A DNA stretch of 64,000 nucleotides from JAWXCE01 sp034440495 (GTDB lineage: Bacteria > Pseudomonadota > Alphaproteobacteria > Rhizobiales > Rhodomicrobiaceae): contig JAWXCE010000030.1 of NCBI GenBank assembly GCA_034440495.1, forward strand, positions 1-64,000, written 5' to 3'. The notes beneath the pieces were generated by a model. The model did no database searches, had not been told where the DNA came from, and worked only from the letters and a program-made list of their open reading frames with translations. Each line of letters opens with the position of its first letter. The first letter of the stretch is position 1. The translations under genes and the position numbers were made by a program. Positions 17,482-27,104 of the stretch are shown piece after piece.

Positions 17482-19513
17482 AAGTCATAGGCCCGGGAAG
17501 CTGCAGCGGTTCGTGTTCTAGTGGCGGCAGGTACGGCTCCAGCGCGTCCATCGTGCGCTGCATGGCTCCGCCCAATGCGGCGACGCCGCGTTCGGCGCGC
17601 TCGCGCATGGCGTCCGCCAAGGCAGGGTTTGAGCACAACTCGATAATCGCGCGCGCGAGTTCATCGGCGTCATCAACCACACGGCAGCCGCCGCATTGTT
17701 GCAGCGTTTTGTAGGCGTCTTTGAAGTTGAACCAGTGCGGCCCGGTGAGGACGGCGGCGCCCAGCTTGACAGCCTCCACCGGATTTTGCCCGCCATGTTC
17801 CACCAGTGATCCGCCAATAAACGCAACCGGCGCGGCGGTGTAGAACAGCCCTAATTCGCCTATGGTGTCGGCAATATAAATGCTCCCGCGCGGTTCGCCT
17901 CTCGTTTCGCGCCGCGTCGCTTTCAACCCCATGCCAACCGCGATCTGCTCGATGGCCGCGCCGCGCTCCGGGTGCCTCGGCACGATTATGGTCAGCAGGT
18001 TCGCGATGCGCGCGCTTGCCGCCTTATGGGCTTTCAGGACGATTTCGTCTTCGCCCGGGTGGGTGCTTGCGGCGAGGAACACCGGCCGTTTGCCAATAGC
18101 GTTTTGCAGCAGCGCCAACTCAGCCTTGTCCACCGGGGGCGGCGGGGCATCGAATTTAATGTTGCCTGTGAAAATGACGCGCGGCGCGCCCAGTTTTTCA
18201 AGCCGCCGCGCAAGCCGCTTGTTTTGAGCCATTATTAGATCGAAGCGCGAAAAAAGCGGATGGCTCATGCCCGTCAGGCGCTTCCAGCGGGCGAAGGAGC
18301 GGTCGGACATGCGAGCATTAAGAAGAAGCAGTGGAACGCCGCGCCGGTCAACCTCCAGAATGAGGTTAGGCCATATCTCGGACTCCGTGAATAGCGCGAG
18401 GTCGGGATGCCACGCATCGAGAAAGCGGCGCACGAAAGCGGGCGAATCGAGCGGAAGAAACTGATGCACCGCTCCGGGCGGCAGCCTGGCCTCCGCAATC
18501 TGTGCCGACGTGACTGTGACTGTGGTGAGCAGGATGTTCAGCTTGGGGCGGCTTTTGTGCAAATCGTGAATGATCGGAAGGATCGCGTTGGTCTCGCCGA
18601 CGCTCGCCGCATGAAACCACCATAGCGTCCCTTCTGGGCGTGGTGCGCTTGGGTGGCCTTCCCGCTCGCCCAGCCGCTCGGCGATTTCCTTGCCACGGCG
18701 CACGCGCCTGCGAAGAATGAAGCCGGATGCTGGCTGCATCGCCCGCGTGATGGCAATGTATGTTTGTAAGGAAAAGCCGGGCTTCGGTTTCAACACCGAG
18801 ACGGCCTGAATGGCTTTTACCGTGTTTGCGCCCGTCAACTCGAAGGCTTTGATGCACGCGGCGTTTAGACCATCCTCTACAGCGCGCCGGGCAGTTTCCA
18901 TATCTGCGGCCGTCGCCTGCCGCGGCACGTCAATAGGATCGCCCACTGCAAAGCCGATTTTAGAGAATGGCAGGTTGATAACGAACTTGCTCCAGGTGTT
19001 CAGCGCTATGGAGTTACTGGTAGCAAGTCCGATGGGGACGACAGGCCTGCCTGAAATCCGAGCGAGTGTTACGACCCCCAATCCAGCTTGACGCGGCGGC
19101 GAACCGGGCATGTCGGCGGTTATGATAACTGTGTAGCCGTCAGCAAGCGCTTTCACCATGGCGCGCAGGGCCTGCGCCCCGCCCTTGTCACGTTTGCGTT
19201 TCCGGCCAGCGGCGCCAGCGCCATGTATCAACTCCGCCCCAAGGCCAGATAGCGCGTGCCCGGCGAACTGACCGTCGCCATGCCGTGTGACGAGAACTTT
19301 GACCTTCATGGAAGGCGGTCTCGTTGGCAGCGCCATGAAACCCTGACCATGCCAAACCGTGGCGATGCATGGGTGCGCCGCCATAAGCTTTGCGTGCGCA
19401 TCCGCCGGATCTGAGCGCAAGCGGCCAGTCTGGAACACGAACTTAATGTAACGGGTGACCAGGCCGCCAAGGGCGGAGGCCGCCCGTTCCGAGCGGAAAA
19501 ATCGTTTCTTCAT
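17471..19513 (-). CDS. waaA: DUF374 acyltransferase-like domain fused to Kdo transferase WaaA
   Basis: A 680-residue single ORF joining two proteins that are usually neighbouring genes in Rhizobiales. Residues 1 to about 225 match the DUF374 lysophospholipid-acyltransferase-like family (CIATVWHGQGFMALP, TADMPGSPPRQAGLG, GRPVVPIGLATSNSI). Residues about 245-680 are WaaA/KdtA: WWFHAASVGETNAILP (catalytic Glu), FTESEIWPNLI, and the glycosyltransferase donor-site region GGSLVEHGGQNPVEAVKLG. WaaA transfers Kdo from CMP-Kdo to lipid IVA at the inner membrane. There is no stop or frame break between the halves. The gene precedes lpxK and follows DUF4170 and cysQ, the standard order. Confidence 0.9.
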   Translation of the reverse strand: MKKRFFRSERAASALGGLVTRYIKFVFQTGRLRSDPADAHAKLMAAHPCIATVWHGQGFMALPTRPPSMKVKVLVTRHGDGQFAGHALSGLGAELIHGAGAAGRKRKRDKGGAQALRAMVKALADGYTVIITADMPGSPPRQAGLGVVTLARISGRPVVPIGLATSNSIALNTWSKFVINLPFSKIGFAVGDPIDVPRQATAADMETARRAVEDGLNAACIKAFELTGANTVKAIQAVSVLKPKPGFSLQTYIAITRAMQPASGFILRRRVRRGKEIAERLGEREGHPSAPRPEGTLWWFHAASVGETNAILPIIHDLHKSRPKLNILLTTVTVTSAQIAEARLPPGAVHQFLPLDSPAFVRRFLDAWHPDLALFTESEIWPNLILEVDRRGVPLLLLNARMSDRSFARWKRLTGMSHPLFSRFDLIMAQNKRLARRLEKLGAPRVIFTGNIKFDAPPPPVDKAELALLQNAIGKRPVFLAASTHPGEDEIVLKAHKAASARIANLLTIIVPRHPERGAAIEQIAVGMGLKATRRETRGEPRGSIYIADTIGELGLFYTAAPVAFIGGSLVEHGGQNPVEAVKLGAAVLTGPHWFNFKDAYKTLQQCGGCRVVDDADELARAIIELCSNPALADAMRERAERGVAALGGAMQRTMDALEPYLPPLEHEPLQLPGPMTYAS

Positions 19514-19564
19514 GACGCTAAGTTACCGCACGCAAGACGGTCCAGATGATTTTGATGCATGGCC

Positions 19565-19810
19565 TCAGACAGGCGCGTCGGGATCGAGAAGCTTATGCAT
19601 ATGGACAATAAAATAGCGCATCTGCGCGTTATCGACCGTGCGCTGCGCAGCCTCTTTCCAGGCTTTGTAAGCCTCGGCGTAGGACGGGAAAATGCCGACC
19701 ACGTCGAGAGCTTTCACGTCGCGGAAGTGTGTGCCGCCAACAGAGGCGAGTTCACCGCCAAAAACGAGATGCAGGAGCTGTTTGGTTTGCGCGGGGTTCG
19801 TAGTGTCCAT
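19565..19810 (-). CDS. DUF4170 family small protein
   Basis: An 81-residue protein of the DUF4170 family, recognised by LLHLVFGGELASVGGTHFRD, IVGIFPSYAEAYKAWKEAAQ-like spacing, and the tail MRYFIVHMHKLLDPD. Function unknown. It sits between cysQ and the DUF374-waaA fusion, its usual place in alphaproteobacteria, which ties it by context to lipopolysaccharide or sulfur nucleotide metabolism without showing which. Confidence 0.8.
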   Translation of the reverse strand: MDTTNPAQTKQLLHLVFGGELASVGGTHFRDVKALDVVGIFPSYAEAYKAWKEAAQRTVDNAQMRYFIVHMHKLLDPDAPV

Positions 19811-19851
19811 AATCGCTCATCGGCAAGAGGGGGCGTTTGTATCGTTTCAAT

Positions 19852-20625
19852 TCATTTTTTACGCGCTAACAACAGCCGGTGCAAGGCCGGAGGCGCTACG
19901 ATAACACCCTGGACGCGCGGCTTGGCGTTGTTAAAGGTTAATGGCTGCCCGTTCTCCCCCGTCACCGTATATCCAGCCTCTTTCGCAACAAGCACGGCGG
20001 CCGCAAGATCCCACTCCCACTTCTGATTGAAGGCGCAAGTGACATCCGCGCGACCAGCCGCAACCATACAAATACGATAGGCGATTGAGTTCGCCCACAG
20101 CAGATTGACCGACAGCGGCTGTTTCCATTTTTTTGCAGTAAGCACACCCTTGGAGGCGAGCATTCTGGCCCCGTCGAGCGTATCGCGGTCTTGAACTTGC
20201 AACGTGGCGCCGTTGAGGGTTGCGCCTGCCCCTTGACGAGCTGAAAAATACTCCCGGCGCGCCGGGTTATAGATCGCAGCCAAAACCGGCTGCCCATTTG
20301 CCACGAGCGCCGCGCTGACACACCAGTCGGTTTCATCGTTAAGGAACGCCTGCGTACCGTCGATCGGGTCTACCATCCAGACGCGTTCGCAGGAAAGCCG
20401 CGCGGGGCTGTCTTCGGTCTCCTCGGACAACCAGCCGTAATCAGGCCGACCCTGCATCAGCCGCTTGTGCAGAAGATCGTTCGAGGCCAGATCGCCCTCG
20501 CTTACGAAGCTCCCATCGGCTTTGCGCCGGGATTTTGGTTTGGAGCGGAAGAATGTATGCGCCAGGTCGCCTGCATCGCGTACTGCGTCAGTCAGCACAC
20601 AAAAATCATCATCGAGTGATGTCAT
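19852..20625 (-). CDS. cysQ: CysQ-type 3'(2'),5'-bisphosphate nucleotidase
   Basis: A 257-residue inositol-monophosphatase-fold enzyme. The metal-binding signature VDPIDGTQAFLN and the second site WEWDLAAAVLVAKEAGY are both clear, and the helix SEETEDSPAR carries the first metal ligands. Family members remove the 3' phosphate of PAP, a by-product of sulfate assimilation. An inositol monophosphatase role cannot be excluded. The ATG opening MTSLDDDFCVLTD was chosen because the sequence upstream overlaps the end of ubiA and is not family-like. Confidence 0.87.
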   Translation of the reverse strand: MTSLDDDFCVLTDAVRDAGDLAHTFFRSKPKSRRKADGSFVSEGDLASNDLLHKRLMQGRPDYGWLSEETEDSPARLSCERVWMVDPIDGTQAFLNDETDWCVSAALVANGQPVLAAIYNPARREYFSARQGAGATLNGATLQVQDRDTLDGARMLASKGVLTAKKWKQPLSVNLLWANSIAYRICMVAAGRADVTCAFNQKWEWDLAAAVLVAKEAGYTVTGENGQPLTFNNAKPRVQGVIVAPPALHRLLLARKK

Positions 20626-20648
20626 TATAAAACAATATCCATCAACGC

Positions 20649-21602
20649 TTACATCAGGCTTTTGAAGGCTATATCGGAGGCAAGCGCTACAAAAATCAGC
20701 GCTCCAAAAGCATGATTTGAGCGGAAACGAGAGAGGCAATTGTTTCCTTCATTAATATCTAGGGTTACGATTTGCCACGCAGCGTGCGCTAACGCGGCGC
20801 AAACACCAACAAAGAACACTATTCCGGCGCCCACAAGCCAGCCACTGACGCCAATCAGAATAAGTGCAGCGCCGTAAAAGCCTACAAGCCAATACTTGGT
20901 TGCAACTCCAAACCGCAGCGCCGTGGACTTAAGCCCAACGATCGCGTCGTCTTCCTTGTCCTGGTGCGCATAGATCGTGTCGTAGCCAATCGTCCAGAGC
21001 ACGGCAGCGGCGTAAAGCGTTAAAGCCGGCCAATCGAGACGGCCGAAAGCTGCCGCCCAGCCCATTAGCGCGCCCCACGAAAACGCAAGCCCTAACACAG
21101 CCTGCGGCCAGTGTGTGATACGCTTCATAAACGGGTAAATTGCAACGACGCCTAGCGACCCCATACCCAGCGTAATCGTGAATGTGTTGAATTGCAGCAG
21201 CACCGCGAGACCGCAAAGGCTGAGGGCGACCATTAGCGCGGCTGCCGCGCGCGGCGATATTCGTCCGCTGGCGATGGGCCGGTTTCGCGTGCGCGCCACC
21301 TTTGCATCGTAATGCCGGTCAGCGATGTCGTTGTAGATGCATCCTGCGCTGCGCATCGCGAAAGCGCCAACCGCAAACAACGCCATGTGCCACAGGTTCG
21401 GGTAGTCGCGACCCGCCGCCATTGCCGCCAAAGCCGCCGACCACCAGCACGGCCAGAGCAGCAGCCAAACGCCGATAGGCCGGTCGGCGCGCATCAGTTG
21501 CAAAAATGGCCGGATGCTGTGAGGAGTGCGCGAAACCCAGCCGCCGGGCGTGGCGTCCACGATCTCCGGAGGCCCGCTGATGGATTGATGCTTTATGCTC
21601 AT
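20649..21602 (-). CDS. ubiA: UbiA, 4-hydroxybenzoate polyprenyltransferase
   Basis: A 317-residue integral membrane prenyltransferase with about eight helices. Both Asp-rich Mg2+/diphosphate motifs are visible: NDIADRHYDAKVARTRNRP and YDTIYAHQDKEDD. The preceding RADRPIGVWLLLWPCWWS is characteristic of UbiA. It attaches the polyprenyl tail to 4-hydroxybenzoate in ubiquinone synthesis. It sits just upstream of cysQ in the same orientation and is divergent from rsmE across a 45-nt gap. The ATG (MSIKHQS) is used in place of an upstream start overlapping rsmE. Confidence 0.93.
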   Translation of the reverse strand: MSIKHQSISGPPEIVDATPGGWVSRTPHSIRPFLQLMRADRPIGVWLLLWPCWWSAALAAMAAGRDYPNLWHMALFAVGAFAMRSAGCIYNDIADRHYDAKVARTRNRPIASGRISPRAAAALMVALSLCGLAVLLQFNTFTITLGMGSLGVVAIYPFMKRITHWPQAVLGLAFSWGALMGWAAAFGRLDWPALTLYAAAVLWTIGYDTIYAHQDKEDDAIVGLKSTALRFGVATKYWLVGFYGAALILIGVSGWLVGAGIVFFVGVCAALAHAAWQIVTLDINEGNNCLSRFRSNHAFGALIFVALASDIAFKSLM

Positions 21603-21647
21603 ATACGATAATCTAACACTACTCCCGCAATCAGGATCATACCCCGC

Positions 21648-22421
21648 GTGACCGAGAAAGACCATGCTCACAACGCCGCGCTCGACCGCTCGCTGATCCG
21701 TCTGTTTATCGACGCGCCGCTCGCGGCTGGCGGAACCGCCGCGCTGTCGGCGATGCAATCCAATTACCTCGTCAATGTCATGCGGTTAATGCGCGGAGTG
21801 GAGCTTCTTGTTTTCAACGGGCTGGATGGGGAATGGCTAGCGACGCTCGCGGCCACCTCAAAGAATAACGCCGCTGTTGCGCTCATTCGCCAGGTAAGGC
21901 CGCAAATGTCGGGGCCGGACATTCACTATCTCTTTGCACCGATCAAGCGCGCCAAGCTGGATTACGTCGTCCAGAAAGCGACCGAACTGGGCGCGGCGGT
22001 CATCCGGCCTGTCATGACGCGACGCACGAATGCCGAGCGCATCAATGTGGAGCGTTTGCAGGCGAATGTGATCGAGGCGGCCGAACAATGTGGCGTGTTA
22101 CGCATGCCTGAAGTTCTCGCGCCATCGAAACTGGAAAAGGCGCTCGATCAGTGGGAATCGTCACGCCGCCTGATTTACTGCGACGAGGCCGCGCCCATCG
22201 CATCGCCGCTCGCCGCGCTGGCGCATATTACGCCAGGACCGCTGGCCGTGCTAATCGGCCCCGAGGGCGGTTTCGACCCCGCCGAGCGCGAACGGTTAAT
22301 GCGACTGCCATTTGTCCACGCCCTTTCGTTAGGGCCGCGCATCATGCGGGCGGACACGGCGGGCGTCGCCGCGATGGCGCTTATCAACGCAGCACTTGGC
22401 GATTGGCGCGCTCAGGAGTAA
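21648..22421 (+). CDS. rsmE: RsmE, 16S rRNA m3U1498 methyltransferase
   Basis: A 257-residue SPOUT-class methyltransferase. Landmarks are the N-terminal PUA-like domain (MRLMRGVELLVFNGLDGEWL), KLDYVVQKATELGAAVIRP, the knot motifs LIGPEGGFDPAERE and LSLGPRIMRADTAGVAAM. It methylates N3 of U1498 in the 30S decoding region using SAM. GTG is the only reasonable start. gshA follows closely in the same direction, a common alphaproteobacterial pair. Confidence 0.93.
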   Translation: MTEKDHAHNAALDRSLIRLFIDAPLAAGGTAALSAMQSNYLVNVMRLMRGVELLVFNGLDGEWLATLAATSKNNAAVALIRQVRPQMSGPDIHYLFAPIKRAKLDYVVQKATELGAAVIRPVMTRRTNAERINVERLQANVIEAAEQCGVLRMPEVLAPSKLEKALDQWESSRRLIYCDEAAPIASPLAALAHITPGPLAVLIGPEGGFDPAERERLMRLPFVHALSLGPRIMRADTAGVAAMALINAALGDWRAQE

Positions 22422-22482
22422 ATGATTTGCTTGGATTCGGCATTCCGCCATAGTGCGAGCTGCGATAATCGGAGACGAATGC

Positions 22483-23859
22483 ATGCCACAGCGCGAAGAC
22501 GCCGCGCCCGTCATCGAAAGCCGCGATGAACTGGTAGCCTATCTGGAGGCGGGTTCTAAACCGCCAAGCGCATGGCGCATCGGCGTCGAGCATGAAAAAT
22601 TCGGGTTCTATCAGGATGGTTTCCGTCCTGTGCCCTATGAGGGCGAGATCGGCATCCGCGCTCTACTGGAAAAGTTTGCGACCCGTTTCGGATGGCATGC
22701 TGTTTACGAGGGTGAAAATATTATCGCACTCAACGATCCGTCTTGCGCGCAAGGCGGATCGATCACATTGGAGCCCGGCGGGCAGTTTGAACTCTCAGGC
22801 GCTCCCTTGAACGATCTGCATGAGACCTGCGCCGAGGTGGGGCGGCATCTGGAGCAGGTGCGCGAAGTCGCCAACCCGATGGGCATGCAGTTTCTGGGCT
22901 TGGGCTTTTCGCCGAAATGGACGCTGGCGGAAACGCCGCACATGCCCAAGGGACGCTATAAAATCATGGCGAACTACATGCCGAAGGTTGGGTCGCGCGG
23001 CCTCGACATGATGTTCCGCTCCTGCACCGTGCAGGTGAACCTCGATTTCTCCTCCGAGGCGGACATGGTGAAGAAGCTGCGGGTTAGTCTTGCGCTACAG
23101 CCTATCGCCGCCGCGATTTTCGCCAACTCGCCATTCACGGAGGGGCGCCCGAACGGGTTTCAGTCGTTCCGCAGCGAGGTGTGGAAGGATGTCGATAACG
23201 CGCGCGCAGGCATGCTCCCGTTTGCTTTCGAGGACGGGATGGGGTTCGAGCGTTATGTTGATTATGCGCTCGACGCGCCGATGTACTTCATTTGTCGCGA
23301 TGGCCGCTATATTGATGCGACCTCTGGCACGTTCCGCGATTTCATGGACGCGCGGCATCCGGCGCGGCCCGGCGGGCGACCTGCCATAGATGATTGGGCG
23401 TCGCATCTTACCACGCTTTTCCCTGAAGTTCGGCTGAAGCGCTTCCTTGAAATGCGCGGCGCGGATGGCGGCCCGTGGCGGCGTCTGTGCGCGCTGCCAG
23501 CGTTCTGGACGGGCATTCTCTATGATGCGGCGAGCCTTGAGGCCGCATGGTCGCTGGTGAGGGACTGGACGGACGAGGAGCGTCAGGCGCTGCGAGACGC
23601 TGTGCCGACCCATGGTCTCAAAACCCCGTTTCGTGGGGGCGCCATTTTGGAAACCGCGCGGGAAGCTGTCGCCATCGCCCGGCAAGGGCTGAAAGCTCGA
23701 ACGCGGCGCGGGGCTTTCGGCGATGACGAAACGACTTTCATAGAAACTGTGGAGGAAACCGTTCAAAGCGGCCTCACACCGGCCGAGGATTTACTTGAGC
23801 GCTATCAAGGCATATGGCGCGGCGACATCAACCAGGTTTTCCTCGACAATGCGTATTAG
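22483..23859 (+). CDS. gshA: GshA, glutamate-cysteine ligase (plant/alphaproteobacterial type)
   Basis: A 458-residue ligase of the GCS2 family used by alphaproteobacteria and plants. Motifs seen are WRIGVEHEKFGFY, ITLEPGGQFELSGAPL, MGMQFLGLGFSPKW and MFRSCTVQVNLDFSSE. It makes gamma-glutamylcysteine from glutamate, cysteine and ATP, the first step of glutathione synthesis. The product is also a thiol donor used by many EgtB enzymes. The ATG (MPQREDAAP) has a GGAG ribosome site 8 nt upstream. The gene follows rsmE by about 60 nt. Confidence 0.93.
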   Translation: MPQREDAAPVIESRDELVAYLEAGSKPPSAWRIGVEHEKFGFYQDGFRPVPYEGEIGIRALLEKFATRFGWHAVYEGENIIALNDPSCAQGGSITLEPGGQFELSGAPLNDLHETCAEVGRHLEQVREVANPMGMQFLGLGFSPKWTLAETPHMPKGRYKIMANYMPKVGSRGLDMMFRSCTVQVNLDFSSEADMVKKLRVSLALQPIAAAIFANSPFTEGRPNGFQSFRSEVWKDVDNARAGMLPFAFEDGMGFERYVDYALDAPMYFICRDGRYIDATSGTFRDFMDARHPARPGGRPAIDDWASHLTTLFPEVRLKRFLEMRGADGGPWRRLCALPAFWTGILYDAASLEAAWSLVRDWTDEERQALRDAVPTHGLKTPFRGGAILETAREAVAIARQGLKARTRRGAFGDDETTFIETVEETVQSGLTPAEDLLERYQGIWRGDINQVFLDNAY

Positions 23860-23881
23860 CGTCTGTCTTTAAGAAGGGCGA

Positions 23882-24481
23882 TCAGGCGGCGCTGCGCGAC
23901 TCAGGTTTAGCGAATAGTCCGCCGAATATGGATGAGCGGCGTCCACCATTTTTTTCCGCTGCGTCACGCTTCTTGATGTGCTGAGCGAGGGCGGCATAAG
24001 GGTTTAGCAGGTCGCGCGGCGCCGTTGCGCCTTTCGCCATACGTTGCAGCACGGCGCCGAGCGGGCGGCGTGTGCGCTTCTCCACGGCGCCGATCGCCAG
24101 CACCGCGATAAACGGGAGCATCTGATCGAGCACGCGCGGCTCGACCTGCAACGCGCGGGCCCGTTTATCAATCAGTTTTGCTGTGTGGCCATTGTCGCCG
24201 AACAGATATGCCAGGATGCGCTCGCCTTCCTCGGCCACGCGCGGATGGCCGAACATGCGGGCATCCTCCATTACGCGGTCGCACCGGCGGGAGCCCAAAA
24301 ACTCCAGCACCGACACCATCCCGTCCACCGTTTCGGAGCGGCGCGCGAGCACTTTTTTGATCGGCGGGAGAAAATAGCGCGTGACCTGCGCCGCCATTTC
24401 GTCGCTCAGGCCATAAGTCTGACCCATGTTCTCGAATGCACGGCCGGATTGTGTGTCTGCAATAATGCTGAAAAGTTTCAT
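23882..24481 (-). CDS. DUF937-like protein of unknown function
   Basis: About 199 residues, largely alpha-helical. The N-terminus (MKLFSIIADTQSGRAFENMG) and the segment GHPRVAEEGERILAYLFGDN resemble DUF937-type proteins, which have no settled function. The C-terminal tail is Arg/Lys-rich (KKRDAAEKNGGRRSS). No signal peptide. An ATG 15 codons upstream is an alternative start. It is convergent with gshA; roughly 240 nt separate it from the MATE gene upstream, with nothing recognised in that gap. Confidence 0.65.
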   Translation of the reverse strand: MKLFSIIADTQSGRAFENMGQTYGLSDEMAAQVTRYFLPPIKKVLARRSETVDGMVSVLEFLGSRRCDRVMEDARMFGHPRVAEEGERILAYLFGDNGHTAKLIDKRARALQVEPRVLDQMLPFIAVLAIGAVEKRTRRPLGAVLQRMAKGATAPRDLLNPYAALAQHIKKRDAAEKNGGRRSSIFGGLFAKPESRSAA

Positions 24482-24721
24482 GACGTCGGTCTCATACCAA
24501 AATGCGGGCGGCCGCTTGACAGCCATCGCCCATTGCTGGACTACGCAACGACGCAACTTGGATAAACCACTGACAATGTTCTGATGCAGCGCATTAAGGC
24601 ACGCGCGCCGCGAATCAATTTCAACTATTAAGATAGTGTAAACGGAAACAACGCTGACACTAGACTCAGCTGTAGCAAAATAAACTCTGCGGCCTTTAAG
24701 CAACCAAAGTTTTATTACAAC

Positions 24722-26083
24722 TTAAGATTGCGCAACCTTGATTTTTGCTATTTTAGAGATGTATCCATAGCATAAGGCGATTGATAGGACTCCGAATATC
24801 AGACCTCCGGCCATGTTGCCTGCGATGACTCCGGGTGCGCCGAACTGCATCGCGCCAAAAGTAACGAATGGCACGGTTCCAAGCGTAGCGCGCCCCCAAT
24901 TCAGCAGTGTTGAAAACTGCGGCCGTCCGAGATTGTTGAATGCGGCGTTGGCGACGAACTGGGCGCCGAGGAATGCAAATAGCGGCGTCGCCCACACGCA
25001 GAAGAAGCGGATGATCTCTGCCGTCTCTCCGTTCGTGTTGAAAAGCGCTGATAGCTCCTCATGAAAAAGAGCGAGCGCCGCCCACGCCACCAATGAATAG
25101 AAGAAGGTGAAAATAAGGGCGTCGGTGAGCGCCTGCCGAACACGGGGCAAGGAGCCAGCCCCAAGGTTTTGCCCTATGATCGGGCCAATGGCGCCAGTCA
25201 GCGCAAAAACGCCGGCAAACGCGACAGGCAACACCCGGCCAATGATCGCCCACGCCGCTACGGCGCCATCGCCAAACGGGGCCATGGCGAACGTCACATA
25301 GGCATTGGCGACAGGCGTCGCGACATTGGTGAGAATGGCCGGGATTGCAATACTTGCCGTTGCGGACATGTCTGTACGGAACTGCGTGACTTTAAATGAG
25401 GTCACGAGACGGTGCACAAACACCACGCCATAAACAGCGGCGCCCAAGATTACAAAGCGTGCGAGCACGGATGCAATCGCCGCGCCCTCGATGCCAAGGT
25501 CAAGCGCGAAAATAAACAGAGGATCGAGGATAGCGGCGGCTATGGCGCCGAACAGAGTGACATACATAGAGCGTCTCGCGTCGCCCAACGAGCGCAGTAC
25601 CGCCGCCCCGCACATACCAAGCGCCAACAAAGGCGTGGATGGAATGATGATCCAGAGATAGTTGCGCGCCAGCTCATGGGTGCGCCCGGTCGCGCCGAAC
25701 GCCGTCAGCAAATCTGGCGTAAATATCCAGACAACGGCGGACAGGATCGCCGTGGCCGCCGCCGTGAATATCGCGACATTCACCGTCAACCGCTCGGCTG
25801 AGGGCCAATCCAGCCGTCCGATAGCGGGCGCGATGAGCGCGGCCGCTGCTATGGAAAGGCCGATGCCAATAGAGATTGTGAAAAACAGGATCGATCCAGC
25901 ATAGCCGATCGCCGCTGTAATCTCGATCTGGTTGAGAAGGCTTAGAAAGTAGAGGTTTATCAAGTCGACAATGAAAATGGCAATCAGCCCGGCGGTTGAC
26001 GACGCTGTCATCACGATCACATGGCGCATGGTGGAGCCGGTGACGAACTTGGCTGTTTTCAGCGGGGGGCCGGCCTGCGCCAT
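24722..26083 (-). CDS. MATE family efflux transporter
   Basis: A 453-residue integral membrane protein with about twelve helices in two related halves, the MATE/NorM architecture. MATE-like stretches include LGMCGAAVLRSLGDARRSMY in the first half and GPIIGQNLGAGSLPRVRQAL in the second. Family members export cationic drugs or metabolites in exchange for Na+ or H+. The substrate is unknown. No regulator is adjacent. It is divergent from the cysteine-repeat gene across about 150 nt. Confidence 0.88.
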   Translation of the reverse strand: MAQAGPPLKTAKFVTGSTMRHVIVMTASSTAGLIAIFIVDLINLYFLSLLNQIEITAAIGYAGSILFFTISIGIGLSIAAAALIAPAIGRLDWPSAERLTVNVAIFTAAATAILSAVVWIFTPDLLTAFGATGRTHELARNYLWIIIPSTPLLALGMCGAAVLRSLGDARRSMYVTLFGAIAAAILDPLFIFALDLGIEGAAIASVLARFVILGAAVYGVVFVHRLVTSFKVTQFRTDMSATASIAIPAILTNVATPVANAYVTFAMAPFGDGAVAAWAIIGRVLPVAFAGVFALTGAIGPIIGQNLGAGSLPRVRQALTDALIFTFFYSLVAWAALALFHEELSALFNTNGETAEIIRFFCVWATPLFAFLGAQFVANAAFNNLGRPQFSTLLNWGRATLGTVPFVTFGAMQFGAPGVIAGNMAGGLIFGVLSIALCYGYISKIAKIKVAQS

Positions 26084-26236
26084 GTAAAAAGAATCCTATA
26101 ATAATAACGCCGTAATCGGGTGCTTGAAGCGCGCAAGCTTATGGACGTTACACATGTGGGCGTCGATCAAATTTTAGGCATATTTTTCGCGGAGAGGCGA
26201 TAGCGCATGTGGGAGATGGGTAGGAGGATTTTAACC

Positions 26237-26938
26237 GTGAAAATGTTGATAGGTGGTTTGGTCTGTTTTTGGGCCGTCGCAAACGGAGCTTTCGCACAGG
26301 ACATGCGCGAGCGGTGCGGCACATATGCGGAAGAGGCGGCGAAACAGGAGGCACAGAACCGGACGCAGGCGTGCGGCTTTGAAGGGCCGCGCTGGAGCAT
26401 TGCCGCGAGCAGCCACCTCGCCTGGTGCCAGACCTTCCCGCAACTGGCGGTGAGCGAACAGCGCGAACGGGCAAAACTGCTTCAACGCTGCACCCAAGGC
26501 GCTCGCGAGGGAGCGAGAAAAGCTGCATGCGACCACTATGCGGCGATTGCCGAAGCTCAGGCGGCGTCGAATGCAAAAGCGGCTTGTGAATTTTTAGGGC
26601 CGCGATGGTCGGTGGGGCGCGATATCCATTTTAACTGGTGCATGACCCAGCGCGCAGGCCCCTTGCACGAGGAAATGACGGCGCGCGAACGGGGTCTGGC
26701 GCTGTGCTTTGCCTATATCAACGATTATTCTGATTATGGCGGAGATTGCGACGGCGTCGCCCGCCGTTCGGTGCAGCAGAACGAAACCAACAACGCGCAG
26801 CGCTGCGGCCTTCAAGGCCGCGATTGGATCAGCGACTATCAAACATATAAGCGATACTGCGAGGAATCGTTGCCCGGCGTCCGGCTTGATGGCCTGCGAA
26901 ACCGGCAGCGACAGTTGCAGGCTTGTCCCGGAAATTAA
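26237..26938 (+). CDS. Secreted protein of three tandem four-cysteine repeats
   Basis: A 233-residue protein with a signal peptide (residues 1-21, ending GAFAQ). The mature part is three repeats of about 65 residues. Cysteines fall at 27/46/64/85, 98/117/135/157 and 171/190/208/230, i.e. C-x18-C-x17-C-x20/21-C each time. Shared positions include YA near the first Cys, CGF/CEF-x-GPRW-S after the second, and H-x-x-WC at the third in the first two copies; the third copy is more divergent. GTG is chosen as start because AGGAGG lies 9 nt upstream. No named family recognised. The same module occurs once in the gene at 30171. Periplasmic or surface location and disulfide bonding are inferred. Confidence 0.75.
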   Translation: MKMLIGGLVCFWAVANGAFAQDMRERCGTYAEEAAKQEAQNRTQACGFEGPRWSIAASSHLAWCQTFPQLAVSEQRERAKLLQRCTQGAREGARKAACDHYAAIAEAQAASNAKAACEFLGPRWSVGRDIHFNWCMTQRAGPLHEEMTARERGLALCFAYINDYSDYGGDCDGVARRSVQQNETNNAQRCGLQGRDWISDYQTYKRYCEESLPGVRLDGLRNRQRQLQACPGN

Positions 26939-27104
26939 TTACCCGCTGCAACGGGCCGTCCTTCAAATCAACATAACCCGACTTTATGTTTCCGGAAGAG
27001 TAATTTTACATTTTTTTCGGAACGTTTCGGAGGTTAGGTCGCTTTTAATAGACGAAAATGTAAAGCTAATATGTCGCAGGTTAGCGCGATAGTGGACATT
27101 CCGT

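Noticed and set aside
21603..21758. Extended N-terminus of UbiA
   Set aside because: The added residues (MHRRQRGGSAS and so on) overlap rsmE and are not UbiA-like; the internal ATG fits the family.
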